From positions 241,187,741-241,251,740 of the forward strand of contig CM041465.1 of the NCBI GenBank assembly GCA_023213395.1: DNA of 64,000 nt, written 5' to 3'. Every line of letters starts with the position of its first letter. Positions within the stretch are counted from its first letter, which is position 1. Under the pieces are notes generated by a model. It was not told the DNA's origin, searched no databases, and worked only from the letters and a program-made list of their open reading frames with translations. The translations under genes and the position numbers were made by a program. This stretch comes from Cycas panzhihuaensis (taxonomy: Eukaryota > Cycadophyta). Shown here piece by piece: positions 16,423 through 27,149 of the stretch.

Positions 16423-16965
16423 TTTTTTTTTTTTTTTTGTTACAGTAATAATAACTTTCCATGTAAAAACCTCACAGGATTGGAACCGAAGAAGATCAAT
16501 TCATGCAAAGGCACTGGTGGAAAAAATTACTCAAACACCTCTAAAGCCGATTGTAGGTACTACAGGAGAGTCACTGCTAAGCAGAAGTTGACTATAATGG
16601 TGCAGGTTACAGAAATCGGGAGTCGAGCGAAGCCATGCTAGCAGGGAGCCGAACAGAGCCACGCCACGTAAGGAGGAAACCCACGAAGACCCTCTTAGAG
16701 GCAATGCTGCAGTGGCTAGGCTACGCAAGATAAGAATGTTGAGTAGTGGAATGACGAATAATAATGGCACTAAGATGTTGAGGTTTTATACAAATGATGC
16801 TCTCAGCGAGGACTGTTGTATTAGTGATGAGCTTGGGATTCATTGGATTTGTGACTGCTCATATTAAGCCATGGCTCCCAGTGAGGAGGAAGCTCCCAGC
16901 GAGGGTCGAACTCGTGACCTTTCATTTACTAAGCGAACACATGACCACTGAAAGCAATTCTTCAA
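16423..16965 (-). mobile_element. Candidate tRNA-derived SINE
   Basis: On the minus strand the segment begins with a pol III-like promoter: a box A-like TGGTCATGTGT (about 16940-16950) and, about 24 bases on, a box B-like AGTTCGACCCT with flanking CGAG/CTCG that can form a T-arm stem (about 16898-16920). It ends in a 16-base A tract (plus-strand T run at 16423-16438). The roughly 540-bp length is long for a SINE and I found no convincing target-site duplication, so it might be two joined pieces. Its base composition is less AT-rich than its surroundings. Confidence 0.42.
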
Positions 16966-18098
16966 TGAGAAGACGTTGAAGACAACTGGTCACTCCCAGT
17001 AGTGTTGAACAGATAAAAATGCGCTCCTTCGAGAGTGATTTTGATGAGAATCCTTCTATGCTTGTTTCTAGAGTGGTATATTATCTTTTATCATGCAGTA
17101 TGATTCTGCTTAATAAAAATTGTTCTCTCAATTTACAATTTTGATGCTAGAATTTCACTAATGTTTTACTAGAACCTTGTCAGTGTGACGATTATCTCTA
17201 GTTGAGTTCTTGTCAATATTATATTCGTTGAGATGCTTCTTACAAATATTTATAGTTTGAAATACATAAATGTTCCAATGTTGATGAGGCTCAAAAAACT
17301 GTGGAGAGGCTTGGAGGGAATTGTTATCATTTTTATGGAGTCACAATATTAACTTTGCATATGGATTTATAGCCCCTATTTATTACTGTTTTTTCTAGAT
17401 AGGAATGTTGATGGAAGAAATATAGTAGTTCAGAAGTTGATGAGAAGATTCAACAGTCCAAAGAGTTTCTTGAATCCCTCAAACTTGGCAACTATTTTAT
17501 GTTTTTTCTGTTTCTGCTCTTTGTTTATCTTCTGTGTGCTAAATAGCTTGGTTAGTGGACTTGCCTCTATTTCTTGTGGACTCTCTAACTAGAGAATATA
17601 TGCTATTCAACCAAGCTGAAGATTGATACTCTAGTAGCTTGTTTATACCAATGTAAAGGATGGATTTCAAATAGAAATAATAGTCTTTTTGATATTGGAG
17701 ATGTACGCATGTATACAGAGAAACTTTTAATTTCAAAATGGCTGCTTTTATGCTTTCAACCTTGTAGCAGGTTGTAAAAGAGAGATATGGCTCCAATCCT
17801 CAAAGAAACCTTAAATGTTTCAAATATTTTTTTGATTAGGAAGTATATTATTTTGTTCTTGGAATACTAGACTTTGACTACTTTGAAGTGACTTATGTTT
17901 GATTTTCTTTGTTCAGTTTTAGCCAATCTATGGTAATAATATCTATGGCATGTAAGCAAATAGCAATATATAGCATATAAATAGTAACAATGAAGAAATA
18001 TTTTTAAAAAATAATGTTCAAGAAATGAATGAAAATGAAGGAAAATAATAGTAAGTCTTATAATTATATTGTAATGGAACTGAAAATTTTGTTTTCAG
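16966..18098. other. Element B interior, possible captured introns or exons
   Basis: Sequence between the candidate SINE and the SAC exon, T-rich on the plus strand like plant introns. Short open plus-strand strings (for example MRSFESDFDENPSML near 17019-17062 and VDEAQKTVERLGG near 17281-17320) look gene-like but match no family I can name. Confidence 0.35.
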
Positions 18099-18235
18099 AT
18101 TATGAGAGCTCCTCAAAATACTGTGGATGGGACAAAAACTGATGAGGCTAATTTTGCCACCTTGTTGAGTGCCATAGAGAAAACTCCTGGCTTGTACTTC
18201 TCTTATGATGTTGATTTGATAGTTAATGCACAAAG
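18099..18235 (+). pseudogene. Captured exon of a SAC-domain phosphoinositide phosphatase
   Basis: An open 45-codon stretch on the plus strand, opposite to element B, directly preceded by a plant-type splice acceptor (aaaattttgttttcag ending at 18098). It reads DEANFATLLSAIEKT followed by PGLYFSYDVDLIVNAQR. The pattern E-x-x-F-x-x-LL-x-x-x-E-x-T-x-GLYFSY-x-x-x-L-x-x-x-x-QR is characteristic of the N-terminal SAC domain of plant SAC6/7/8-like (RHD4-type) phosphatases, which dephosphorylate phosphoinositides on endomembranes. Only this exon is identified; the catalytic CX5R region is absent. It lies inside the LTR element, so it is probably a transduplicated fragment with an intron border retained. 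Confidence 0.68.
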
Positions 18236-18422
18236 ATTTTATAGAAATTTCTTCAAATAATAATAGTAAAAGATACTTATTGGAGGAATATACTCATAAA
18301 ACAGAGTCACAATATTAAGAAAATTTTCAAATATTTTGAAGAGAATATATCACAAAAAACTCTTATATATTTGTATTTAAAAATTTTTAGAAATATGTTG
18401 AGCAAATATATAAAAGATATGT

Positions 18423-19030
18423 GTAAATCTAAAAATGGAACTGAAGAACCTAGAGAGAAGTTGAAGCAGGATATGCACCCAAAAGCTGTAGATCTAAAAA
18501 AACTTGAAAATATAGTCAAAAAATATAATGAAAAATATAGATCTGAAATTAAATACAGCACATCTGAACTAAGTGTAGTAGAAAATACTGAAAAACTTGA
18601 TAAAATAGCAGATCTTAAGCTAAATAATGCAGATCTGACGTGAGTATAGCAGATCTATAGCCAAATAATATAGATCTAAATGAATATATCAGAAAAATAG
18701 TCAAATAACTGCTGAAATAAGTAGATATGTAGACTATGTAGTAGATCTAAAGTGAAATGTAGTAGATCTGAAAAAAACTTATATGAGTCTTGCTTGCAGC
18801 TGAAAACCTTCACAGATCTGAGAAAATATTAGATAAGTAGATAAAAATTTGCCAAGAAATAATGAAATGTATAGTAAAATATATAAATCTTAAGAAAAAT
18901 AGCTCAAATCTGAGAAAAAACTTGAGTAAATGTAACTTACTGTTGATCTCCTTCACAAATCTTTGAAAACATATAGCTTGTAGCTGAAATCCTTCATAAA
19001 TCTGTACAAATCTTTGAAAAATCTAAAAAA
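18423..19030. repeat. Degenerate AGATCT-containing minisatellite
   Basis: About a dozen irregularly spaced copies of a motif near agcAGATCTgaa (for example at about 18489, 18538, 18608, 18630, 18645, 18669, 18744, 18765), decaying towards the PBS as acaAATCTttga. Located at the start of element B's leader. Confidence 0.6.
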
Positions 19031-19254
19031 ACACTTGTTATATCACAAAAATAACTCAATAATGAGATAATCTTGATGAAAAATATATAAAACTTACTAA
19101 AAATTTTTCAGAAAGCTAATATATCTTGCTTATAAGAAAATCTGCCATAGAATGCCAATAAATCATGTTGCTCTTCTTTAAAAACTTCACTAACGGAGAT
19201 GCAATAGCCCAAAATCTTGCTCTTTCGAAAAACTTCACAGATCAGTAATCGCCT

Positions 19255-19266
19255 GCTCTGATATCA
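19255..19266 (-). promoter_or_regulatory. Element B primer-binding site
   Basis: Minus strand TGATATCAGAGC, one transition from the initiator-Met-tRNA PBS, separated from the LTR by TT as in elements A and E. Confidence 0.88.
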
Positions 19267-19268
19267 AA

Positions 19269-19671
19269 TGAAGGAAATAATGTTTGCAGGAGAACAGGGC
19301 AGAACATATATCAAATAACCATAAACCAATATTGCATCAATACATCAATGTATCACAATCACAATAGCATAAACACATGAAAGCATTGTTATTCAATCAA
19401 TTGTAGTAGAAATGAACATTACAAATTTCTCAAATATTGGAGGCGGTGTCTAAAGACGCCAAGGTTGCACACCCCTTAATATTTATAGTTTGGGGGAGAA
19501 GGGAAACTCCTCAACCCCTGAATTCAAAATAATAATAAAATAATGTTAACTCAAATAAAACTAACTCAACTTACCTTGACATATTGAGTATCACATGTCT
19601 AAATTGAAGATGGTTAGGTGTACAATCCTGGTTGGAAGATGGGAGTGGAGTGATGACACTTAACTCCAACA
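19269..19671 (-). repeat. Element B 5' LTR
   Basis: Partner of 13064-13470, starting TG and ending CA on the plus strand. Stem-loop at 19444-19461 has one transition in each arm relative to the 3' copy. Confidence 0.95.
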
Positions 19672-19676
19672 ATGAA

Positions 19677-22639
19677 AGCTAGGATGTAAGGAGAGATAGT
19701 AAAATCCCTAGCTTATACAAGCAAGTAGAGTAGTTCTAAGTTTGGAATTATACAAACAATATTTTTTGTATCCTTCTTAGGAACTCATTTTCTTATATTG
19801 TTTCAATTTTCTAGGTTTACTATAATAAATAAAAGGGTTAAGTAATAGAAAGTTTTTTTTATTTTTTTTAAATGAAAGCAAAAGAAAGAATAATGAAACA
19901 ATAAGGTCTAACTACATTTTTTTAAATCAATTAAGAAAGTAAAGCATGCATGCTATTTCTTTTTTGCTTCTCTTTTAAAATAAAGAACAAACTAAAAGAG
20001 ATATTATTTCCTAAAGATGTAAAGTATATTTTTTTTCAAACACCAAAGTAACTAGCATGAGATATAAATAGTGTGATATGCAATATTGTATGTAACTTTA
20101 TGGGAGCCAAAATAACATGCTAAACTTACACAAAACTTTTTTTTTCATGCACATGCTATTTTGACTTTTTAAGAATGATTTTAATATAAATAAGAGATTT
20201 CAAACATGATTTCAATAACTAAGAATGATATGCAACCTATAAAGCTTACATGCAATTAGCTATAGCTGATATCCTTATAAGTAAATGATAAATTGAAATC
20301 ATAAAGAGATTCTATCACTCATGAAATTTTTTAGACATCATGGGATCATTGAACTTCATTTAAATTAATTTTCACAATGATATATTATTCATGCACGCAT
20401 GTTCCTTTTATAAAAAAACAAAAATGAAGAAAAATAAAATCAAGGAATGCAACACCAATAATTTTTAAAAATTTTAATTCTAATAATGAATTCTTGCCTC
20501 AAAATAGCTACCTCCCTTTAATAAAATCAATCTTTTCCTTAAAATAAGAATGAACAAGAAGGAAACTAAGAAGAACAAGCTCAACAACAATTAAGAAATA
20601 AGAAAAAAGTAAGACTAGGTCTCTTAGGAAGCTTGAATAATTGAGAAGAATGAGAGAGAGTAGTTATGTTTCGTGGTGAAGAGTTAGATCTCTGTTTATA
20701 ATAGATAAATTCCTTAGTTTCCCACAAAAAGCTGATCTTTCAACCAAGGTTTTCTAAGGAAAAACATAGATGAAGGAGTTTTAGAAATTAGAAGAAAGAG
20801 AGAAGTATATTTGGTCGCAAGAAATCATTAAAAGAGTACCAAATCAAAAGGAAACTAGAGTACAAAAGACCTTACCAAAGATGTGAAGCTTGAAGTAAAG
20901 AGTTGTAATAAACCAAGTACCTTAAGAAGCAACAACAAGTTAATTTTGAATAATAATCAGATAACAATTGGAGCTCTAGATCTCTTCTTTTGACTTCACT
21001 TTTCTTTTCTCAAAGATGGATATCAAAATCACCAAGTAATCTCTTAATTTTTTTAAGAATTCACTCTTGAAAACTTAGTATCAATCTCACAACATATGAA
21101 TGAATCGACTCTTTAGGGTTTTACAGGGTTCTAAGCATAAATGGAGTTAGTTTCCATTGAATCTAGGTGATACCATATAAAACTAGTGTATTATTTAAAA
21201 AAATTCCATGCATGATGGTAAAAAACGTGAACAGTTATATTTTATTAACAACCAAAAATGTGATTTTATTAATAAAATGTGATCAATTATATTTTTAGTA
21301 GAATAAAAATTTCAATAAATCAAGAGAAAAAAATTACTCATTAAAAAGTTAAAAATTATTTTTTTATTAAAAAAATTATGTAAAAATGACTTAATCAATA
21401 CAAAAGAGTAGACCAAAAGGGGTGAAAACTTAAGCATAAGCCCAAAAATCATGAAAAAGTGATGATTTAAAAATAAAATAAAGAGAAAAATAATAAAATA
21501 AGTAAGAGTTTCAAGCCAAAAAAGATGAGTCATCATGATCATAAAGGCAAGATTTTATTACTATAGTTTTCACTTATTGGGAAATGAAAAAATATAATAG
21601 TACAATCATCATCATTTAACATAGATCATCAAAAAAGCAATAGTATATTTCATCAAAATACATCCTAATACAATATAGATCAATCTTCAATTAATCATAT
21701 CAAATGTAAATAAAGTAGAAAACTTTTTATGATAATAAGATCAATTGAGGGCCATGTTTTGGTGAAATATTTTTCCCTTTGGTACCTAACGCTCCTACTT
21801 CAAAAGAGAAGTTGGATGGTAAAAGGTGACAATGAGCATGATAAAGGTTTTTCTCAAAAAGGTAAAAGGTTTGGATGAGGTATGTAAATGATAGAAAACT
21901 AGCCTACAAAAAATGCTAAAATCAAACTAGATAAACCTTGATGTCACTAGAATGATAAGCTGAAAAGTATTACCAAAATACCTACCCAAATGGACATGGC
22001 TTACACTTACTTGATTGGAAGAAACACTAAATACCCACAAACTATATTGGACTTAAAACCTAGATAGCCATAGTTTATCTCTCATTAACCACATTTTGGA
22101 GAAAGGTCCCTTTGTTAGAGCATAAAGGATAAACTATTATAGTTTTTTGAGCTCATTAACAAATGACTTTTCAAAGCCTTAGACTACCATCGTTTCAACT
22201 CATTAGTAGGTGACTTTTCGAATCTTTCCATTATAGTTTAAACTCATTAATAGAAAAAGGGGCTTAGAGATTTACACTCTCATAGTTTAAGTTCTTCAAT
22301 AAGTAAGAGAGTTTAAAGTTTTTTTAGGGCCAAAAATAAGGATTAAAATAAGAACCAGAATGGGTAAGGGATAACATATCTAGGCCTTCAAAATGCTCAT
22401 TAAAAGTTGAATAAATTAAGGTCAATAATAACCCTAATCAATAGGAAATACATCATTTTCTAATTTCAAAGAGAATTTATCTATAAACAAATATTATTAA
22501 GAGATAATATTAACTTGAATGAATGAAATAGATAAAAGAAAAGTTTTGCTGAGAAAGTAAAGAAAAGCCCTCTCTATTTTTATAATAAAACTTGATATAT
22601 TTTATTTCATTTTCACATGAAGACTTGAAGAAATGCTAA
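19677..22639. other. AT-rich sequence without genes
   Basis: No protein family recognised. It is A-rich on the plus strand with long A/T runs. Because it lies beyond the antisense ORF of the Tat-like gypsy element, it may include that element's 3' UTR and 3' LTR, but I could not find a matching second LTR or clear TG/CA ends. A degenerate tandem repeat lies at 22069-22310. Confidence 0.45.
22069..22310. repeat. Degenerate tandem repeat, about 45-70 bp units
   Basis: Five imperfect units, each with a tagttt-like core followed by ctcatta (cores near 22071, 22140, 22190, 22234 and 22283); two units also share gtgacttttc or atgacttttc. Confidence 0.6.
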
Positions 22640-23934
22640 CCTAGAGGGCCTTTACCATTTGATTTTGGAGAGAAATTGGAGGGACTTTGAGGAGAGACTA
22701 GCTCCAAGAGGGGAGGATAGAGATGATGTAGTGAGGAGTTAGGTATCTGGTAAGTCTCTCTTGTATATTTTTTTTTAATTAATTTTTTTTTATAAAAAAT
22801 ATGATAATAGAGAGTGAAAAATATAATTGTAGGGCTAAAAACATGATGAAGTAATTAAAAATATAATTTTATGATTTGGAACAAGAATTAAGAAATTGTA
22901 TTTTTGATTGTGTTATCACATTTTTAGTGTATTGTTACATCTTTTAAATTTGAAAGAAAAAATTAAAAAGTAAAAGTTTTTTTAAAAACTAAAATTACAA
23001 TTTAATGTGATTATTTTTACTATGATGTAGCCTCTAGAGAGGGTGGATACTAGGGAGAATAAAGGATTCGCAATCAAGGGGTTGATTAGCCAACTAACTG
23101 AGGAGGATTTAACTCTATTGAGAGAATATGGTCTATCTTGGGTAAGTGGGTCAACTCAATTAGTGATGGAGTATGAGATCCTTCACAACTTTATTAGTTG
23201 TTAGATCCTATGGAGGAATGTATTTAGAATGCAGGCTATAGGACACATCCAAATTAGTCTTAGAGATATTAGGAGGATCTTAGGAGTTAACTGGCATGGG
23301 GAAAGGATAAAATTGAATACAGTGATTGATAACAAGTCTCAAGAGGCTTATAGCCAGTATTTGACTATCTTTGCTAATTAATTTAATCCTCATGGGATAT
23401 CTATTGAGGCAATGAGCATGATGAAGGGGATTCCTATCATATAGAAGATCATTAATCTCATTATTATTTTTAAGATTGTTAGGACCTAGAACTTCATTGG
23501 GTTTCAACATAGGGGGTAAAAGTGATTAGCAAATATGAGGAGGGGGTCATGATGAATTGGAGGTAGTACATAGCATATAGTATGTGCCTTAAGTTATCCA
23601 GGGCTAGGAGGTAGGGTAGAGGAGGTTTTTCTTCTAGTTCTATTTTAATATATTGGCTATATAACCAAATACCATTGATAAGGCTAGGTGGAGTACCAAG
23701 AGAGCTGACCATTATGGATCTAAAAATGAATAGGTGGTACACAAGAGCTCAAATTTATAATAGGATAACTACAGTGGCAAGGAACATGCATAACCCTCTA
23801 GTAAGTTAAATGACCAATAGGTAGCTAGTAGAGGATCCATATGAGGGATTTCCCATATGGAATGATGATGAAGTCAATACAGTTGAGAGGGAAATAATAG
23901 GAGAGGCTTTTATTACTAGTGGAGGGAGAGGAAA

Positions 23935-23987
<53 letters not shown>

Positions 23988-24890
23988 AGGGATGTACTCT
24001 AAGCAATAAATGGAGCACAAGGTGGAGATAGAGAAGGCTCTATATAGAGAATAAAGTTGGGTTTGATAGATAGGCAAGGGAGGGTAGGTGATAGGTATAG
24101 AGGAGGAGAGGTGGAGCCACCTCAAGAGGCTCCCTAAGAGCCTCAAGGAGAGGTAGTCTTACAGCCAGAAGAGGAGATGATAATAAAGCTAGCAAGATAA
24201 GAATAACTAGCAAGTATGTAAATTAGTGTATGTCTTGAATATGTTTGATTTTTTTTTTTGGATTATTTACCCTTTATATAGAAGATTGATTATAATTGAT
24301 ATATTTTCCATGGAAATATGATGAGAGCCTGACTTTTTTAGAGGTCCAAAAGTTACTTGACATGATTTTCCCCTATGCATTCATGTCAAAGGAACCTTTA
24401 GTGTGGAATATCATTGATCGTATAATGTTAAGGCATCAGATCAAATATTTCAATCTCGCATTACAGGATAGAGATATAATCTAGAACATATAGATGGAGC
24501 TGAGACTTTGAGAGTGAAAGCTTAAAGTGGAAGAGGATGAATGGCATCATCTATGGAAGATGGCATTGGTATAGGCTAAGGGATGAGTTACTCCATCTAA
24601 GAGTACTATAATTTAGTAGGTGAGACATCTTCCACCATGTAGGGAGTCAATACATAGGCAGACTCTAAATAAAGGAGAGAGGGTAAAGTTAAAAGTACAT
24701 GGGAGGTCTCACTAGATCTGATAGAGATAAGCATATTTTGTAGATGTAGAGGATATAGGAGGGAGGTATAAGGTATTTTATAAGCCTCAGATGTTATATT
24801 ATGGGTCACAGAGTGACAGATGTACTATTTATTTTATATTCTATATGTATATTGATCATTTTCTTCATAACTTGTGTAACAAATATGATT
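22640..24890 (+). pseudogene. Uncharacterised extra ORF opposite to the gypsy element, with candidate introns
   Basis: A decayed gene of perhaps 500 or more codons. The main exon (23031-24213) opens with PLERVDTREN, then GFAIKGLISQLTEEDLTLL, IQISLRDIRRILGVNW and, after a frameshift, GGVPRELTIMDLKMNRWYTR; it ends in an (AG)n tract and a Pro/Glu-rich tail (VEPPQEAP). Two segments look like introns: 22743-23030 (AG/GTATCT to TGTAG) and 24214-24281 (GTATGT to ATATAG), both AT-rich; reading resumes at IYFPWKYDESLTFLEVQKLL. I do not recognise the family. The D-I-x-x-I-L-G-V pattern is loosely like plant mobile domain proteins. Tat-lineage gypsy elements are known to carry extra ORFs between pol and the 3' LTR, some antisense; this fits that place. 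Confidence 0.55.
23939..23983. repeat. (AG)n microsatellite
   Basis: AG dinucleotide tract of about 45 bp inside the extra ORF, where it would encode alternating Arg-Glu. Confidence 0.97.
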
Positions 24891-25679
24891 AGATGATTGA
24901 TTCTAAACTTATTACCCCCTTTTATCACTCTTTTATAGATTGATATGGTATACATTCACTAGTGTGAGGGTCCATAAAAGCATATAATGATTTTTCTTTA
25001 TCTTTTTTTTTTATATCTTTTGTAATTTTATATTTTTTTTAGATTTTTAGTTAATATGTACATAATAGTTTATACTCACTTTAGGGTATGAAAAGGGCCT
25101 TAAAGGAGAAAAATTATAAGGAATAATAAAGGATAGAAAATAGATAAAAGACAAAAGGGAGTAGATAGACAAGTTTAATAATTCTGTTTCTATAAATATA
25201 AAACCATTTGAATAATAAATAGTAATATATTTATAAAAATAAAAGATGGAATAATATAAGTCCTTTTAAAAGAAAAACTTATATAATTCACATCATACTC
25301 AGGATATAAACATAGATTAAAATCCATATTCATATAATATACCTTAAGAAAAGCATGTTGTTTATAGAATAAAAACATAATTCAACTCAATAAACAACTA
25401 GTTTCTCGAGTATATAGGATTTCTCATTAGCTCCTTCTAGGGGTAAGAAGCTTTTAAGGACTTAGCCCCTACCAAGATCCTCCTCATCCCATGATTCCCA
25501 CACAGGTCTATCTTTTCTAACACATCATTTCATCCTGAAACCTATGATCTTAACCTTTATATTACTCAAACTCTTATCCTTAAAAACGCATAGTTTATAC
25601 TCTTTATGGAGTGGTAGTTTATACTAATTTTGGAGTAGGTTTCCCCCAACAAAAGATGAGAGCTAACTGAAACATTCAT

Positions 25680-26070
25680 CCAAGATAAAACAGACTAGAG
25701 TATTAGCTTCAATATTTAAATCCTATGGAATAAAGTAGATATTAACTAAAGATAATAAACACGCCAATGATGAAGCATGGTGGTAAAGAGAAAAGAGTTG
25801 TCAAGAATGTATTTGATATATCCCAACTAACTCGTAAACTATAATCTAAGAGTTAGAATACATGGCAATAGGTCCATGGTAAGATTAGGAAATATAAGAC
25901 AATGCCCTTATAATAGCAAAGTATTCAACTTCATTATTAGTTGCTCTAGGTAAAAATAGATAAATGGATAGGAGGGGATTTCTTGATTGGTCATAAATCA
26001 CCCAAGCAATAGTAGACAGTCTCAGGTTACCTCTACTAACTTTGTCAGTGAAAATACATAATGCCATAGG
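25680..26070 (-). pseudogene. Gypsy second RNase H (aRNH) downstream of integrase
   Basis: Type I RNase H domain. FTDKVSRGN (about 26.02-26.05 kb) is a decayed T-D-G-A-S-R-G-N-P-G motif with the first catalytic Asp kept; AWVIYD and ATNNEVEYFAIIRAL follow, the latter carrying the catalytic Glu. After a stop, YSNSXIIVYELVG matches D-S-Q-L-V-V-x-Q-L, with the catalytic Asp changed to Asn, then DLNIEANTL matches the terminal R-D-x-N-x-x-A-D-x-L-A motif. The T-N-N-E-x-E-Y form is typical of the additional RNase H of plant Tat elements. It lies about 1.1 kb beyond the integrase. Confidence 0.8.
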
Positions 26071-27149
26071 AAAATAGGATCAATATTTGTAGATAGTATG
26101 ATTGATAAGGGTGAGTGCAAAAATCAATCAATAAGAAGATGGTAATAGATGAAAATAAGTTAGTTTTAATTCCAAGGAGGAAAAGGAAAAAATCATAATA
26201 AGGATAATAATAATCAACTATAACAAAAGGTATTAAGTAGGGTTTGATCATAGCTAAGACCATGATAAACTCAAGCAACTAAACTCAAACATCTTGAATG
26301 ACTCATCTAAATGAATCTAACCTATTATACATATAAGTGGGGATAAAGTTATCACGTGACTTGCCCTAGATTATAAGAGGATGATAATAATATCTTTTAT
26401 TAATTAATAATTTTTTTGATTAATTTTTTTTTTTCCTTTTTGTTTCTTTTACTTCTATTTTTTTAATTTTCTTGATATTTAGAAGAAGAAGAATATTAAC
26501 TTTCTAATTATGAAATACCTTTCCCTAATGTAGCAAGATTTTCTCCTTTTAATAAAAACCAAGATGGAATGATAGAAACCAAACTCATTAGAGATTAAAC
26601 TGTAGGAGAAAGAGGAGATCTAAATTATAGTGCCTCTAAATATAATGGGAAAGTGGCAGAATGAGTTTTCACCTTAAAAGTGTAAATAAAGAAAACTAAG
26701 GATGATAAAATGAAAAGAAAGATAGGTGATAAATGACCAAGAAGGGATCCCTAGAATGAAGGACTAGCATATAAGGTATAACTTGAGTAGCTAATAAAGT
26801 AACTAAAGCTAGCGAATAAATCTCTCATGAAGGATGAGTATTAACAACAAAGCTAGGGGCCTAAATTCTCTCTTGATAATATGGCTCAAAAGAGAAAGTA
26901 TTGATAATCTTGAGAAAGGAGTATTTATAATCAATGCATATGCTAAAAGGGGAAGTAGACTTAGATGATTATAAAGAAGATTACTTTATGAAAGTAGAGG
27001 TAGATTGAAGGAAAGTGAAGAAAAATTAGGAAAGGGAATTATCTATAGTTTTAGCTCTTTGAACAATGAGAATATTCAGAGCTATAGTTTATCCTTATTA
27101 TAGAGACTAGGTTCCACTAGGCATAGAACTTCATCAACTATTAAGAATT
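26071..27149 (-). other. Spacer between gypsy integrase and second RNase H
   Basis: About 1.1 kb, AT-rich, no domain recognised. It may be decayed linker coding sequence. Confidence 0.4.

Larger units (their letters stand above)
13064..19671 (-). mobile_element. LTR element B, copia-derived, pol largely deleted
   Basis: Element of 6,608 bp with LTRs at 13064-13470 and 19269-19671 (about 93% identical by eye, the least diverged pair here) and a near-perfect TSD (acgaa at 13059-13063, atgaa at 19672-19676). The PBS at the right and a polypurine tract (minus CATTAAGGGGGAGAA) at the left place it on the minus strand. Only about 0.5 kb of copia coding sequence remains next to the 3' LTR; the remaining 5 kb holds an AT-rich leader, a TA tract, a candidate SINE and a fragment of a cellular gene. 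It must have moved using proteins from a relative. Confidence 0.9.

Noticed and set aside
16898-16955. Possible functional tRNA gene on the minus strand
   Set aside because: Only box A-like, box B-like and T-arm features are visible; no acceptor stem or anticodon arm can be formed, so a SINE head is the better reading.
21312-21542. 76-codon minus-strand frame rich in Phe, Leu and Ile (membrane-like)
   Set aside because: Composition follows from the AT-rich DNA; no conserved motif or start context supports a gene.
19677-22640. Possible 3' LTR of the Tat-like gypsy element
   Set aside because: I could not find a matching 5' LTR in the window nor reliable TG/CA ends or a polypurine tract, so no LTR is called.
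23806-24146. Minus-strand frames with Leu-Ser repeats
   Set aside because: They are antisense readings of the (AG)n tract within the plus-strand extra ORF.
24913-24935. AAAAGGGGGTAATA on the minus strand as polypurine tract of the gypsy element
   Set aside because: It is not followed by TG and would place the extra ORF inside the LTR; the evidence is too weak.
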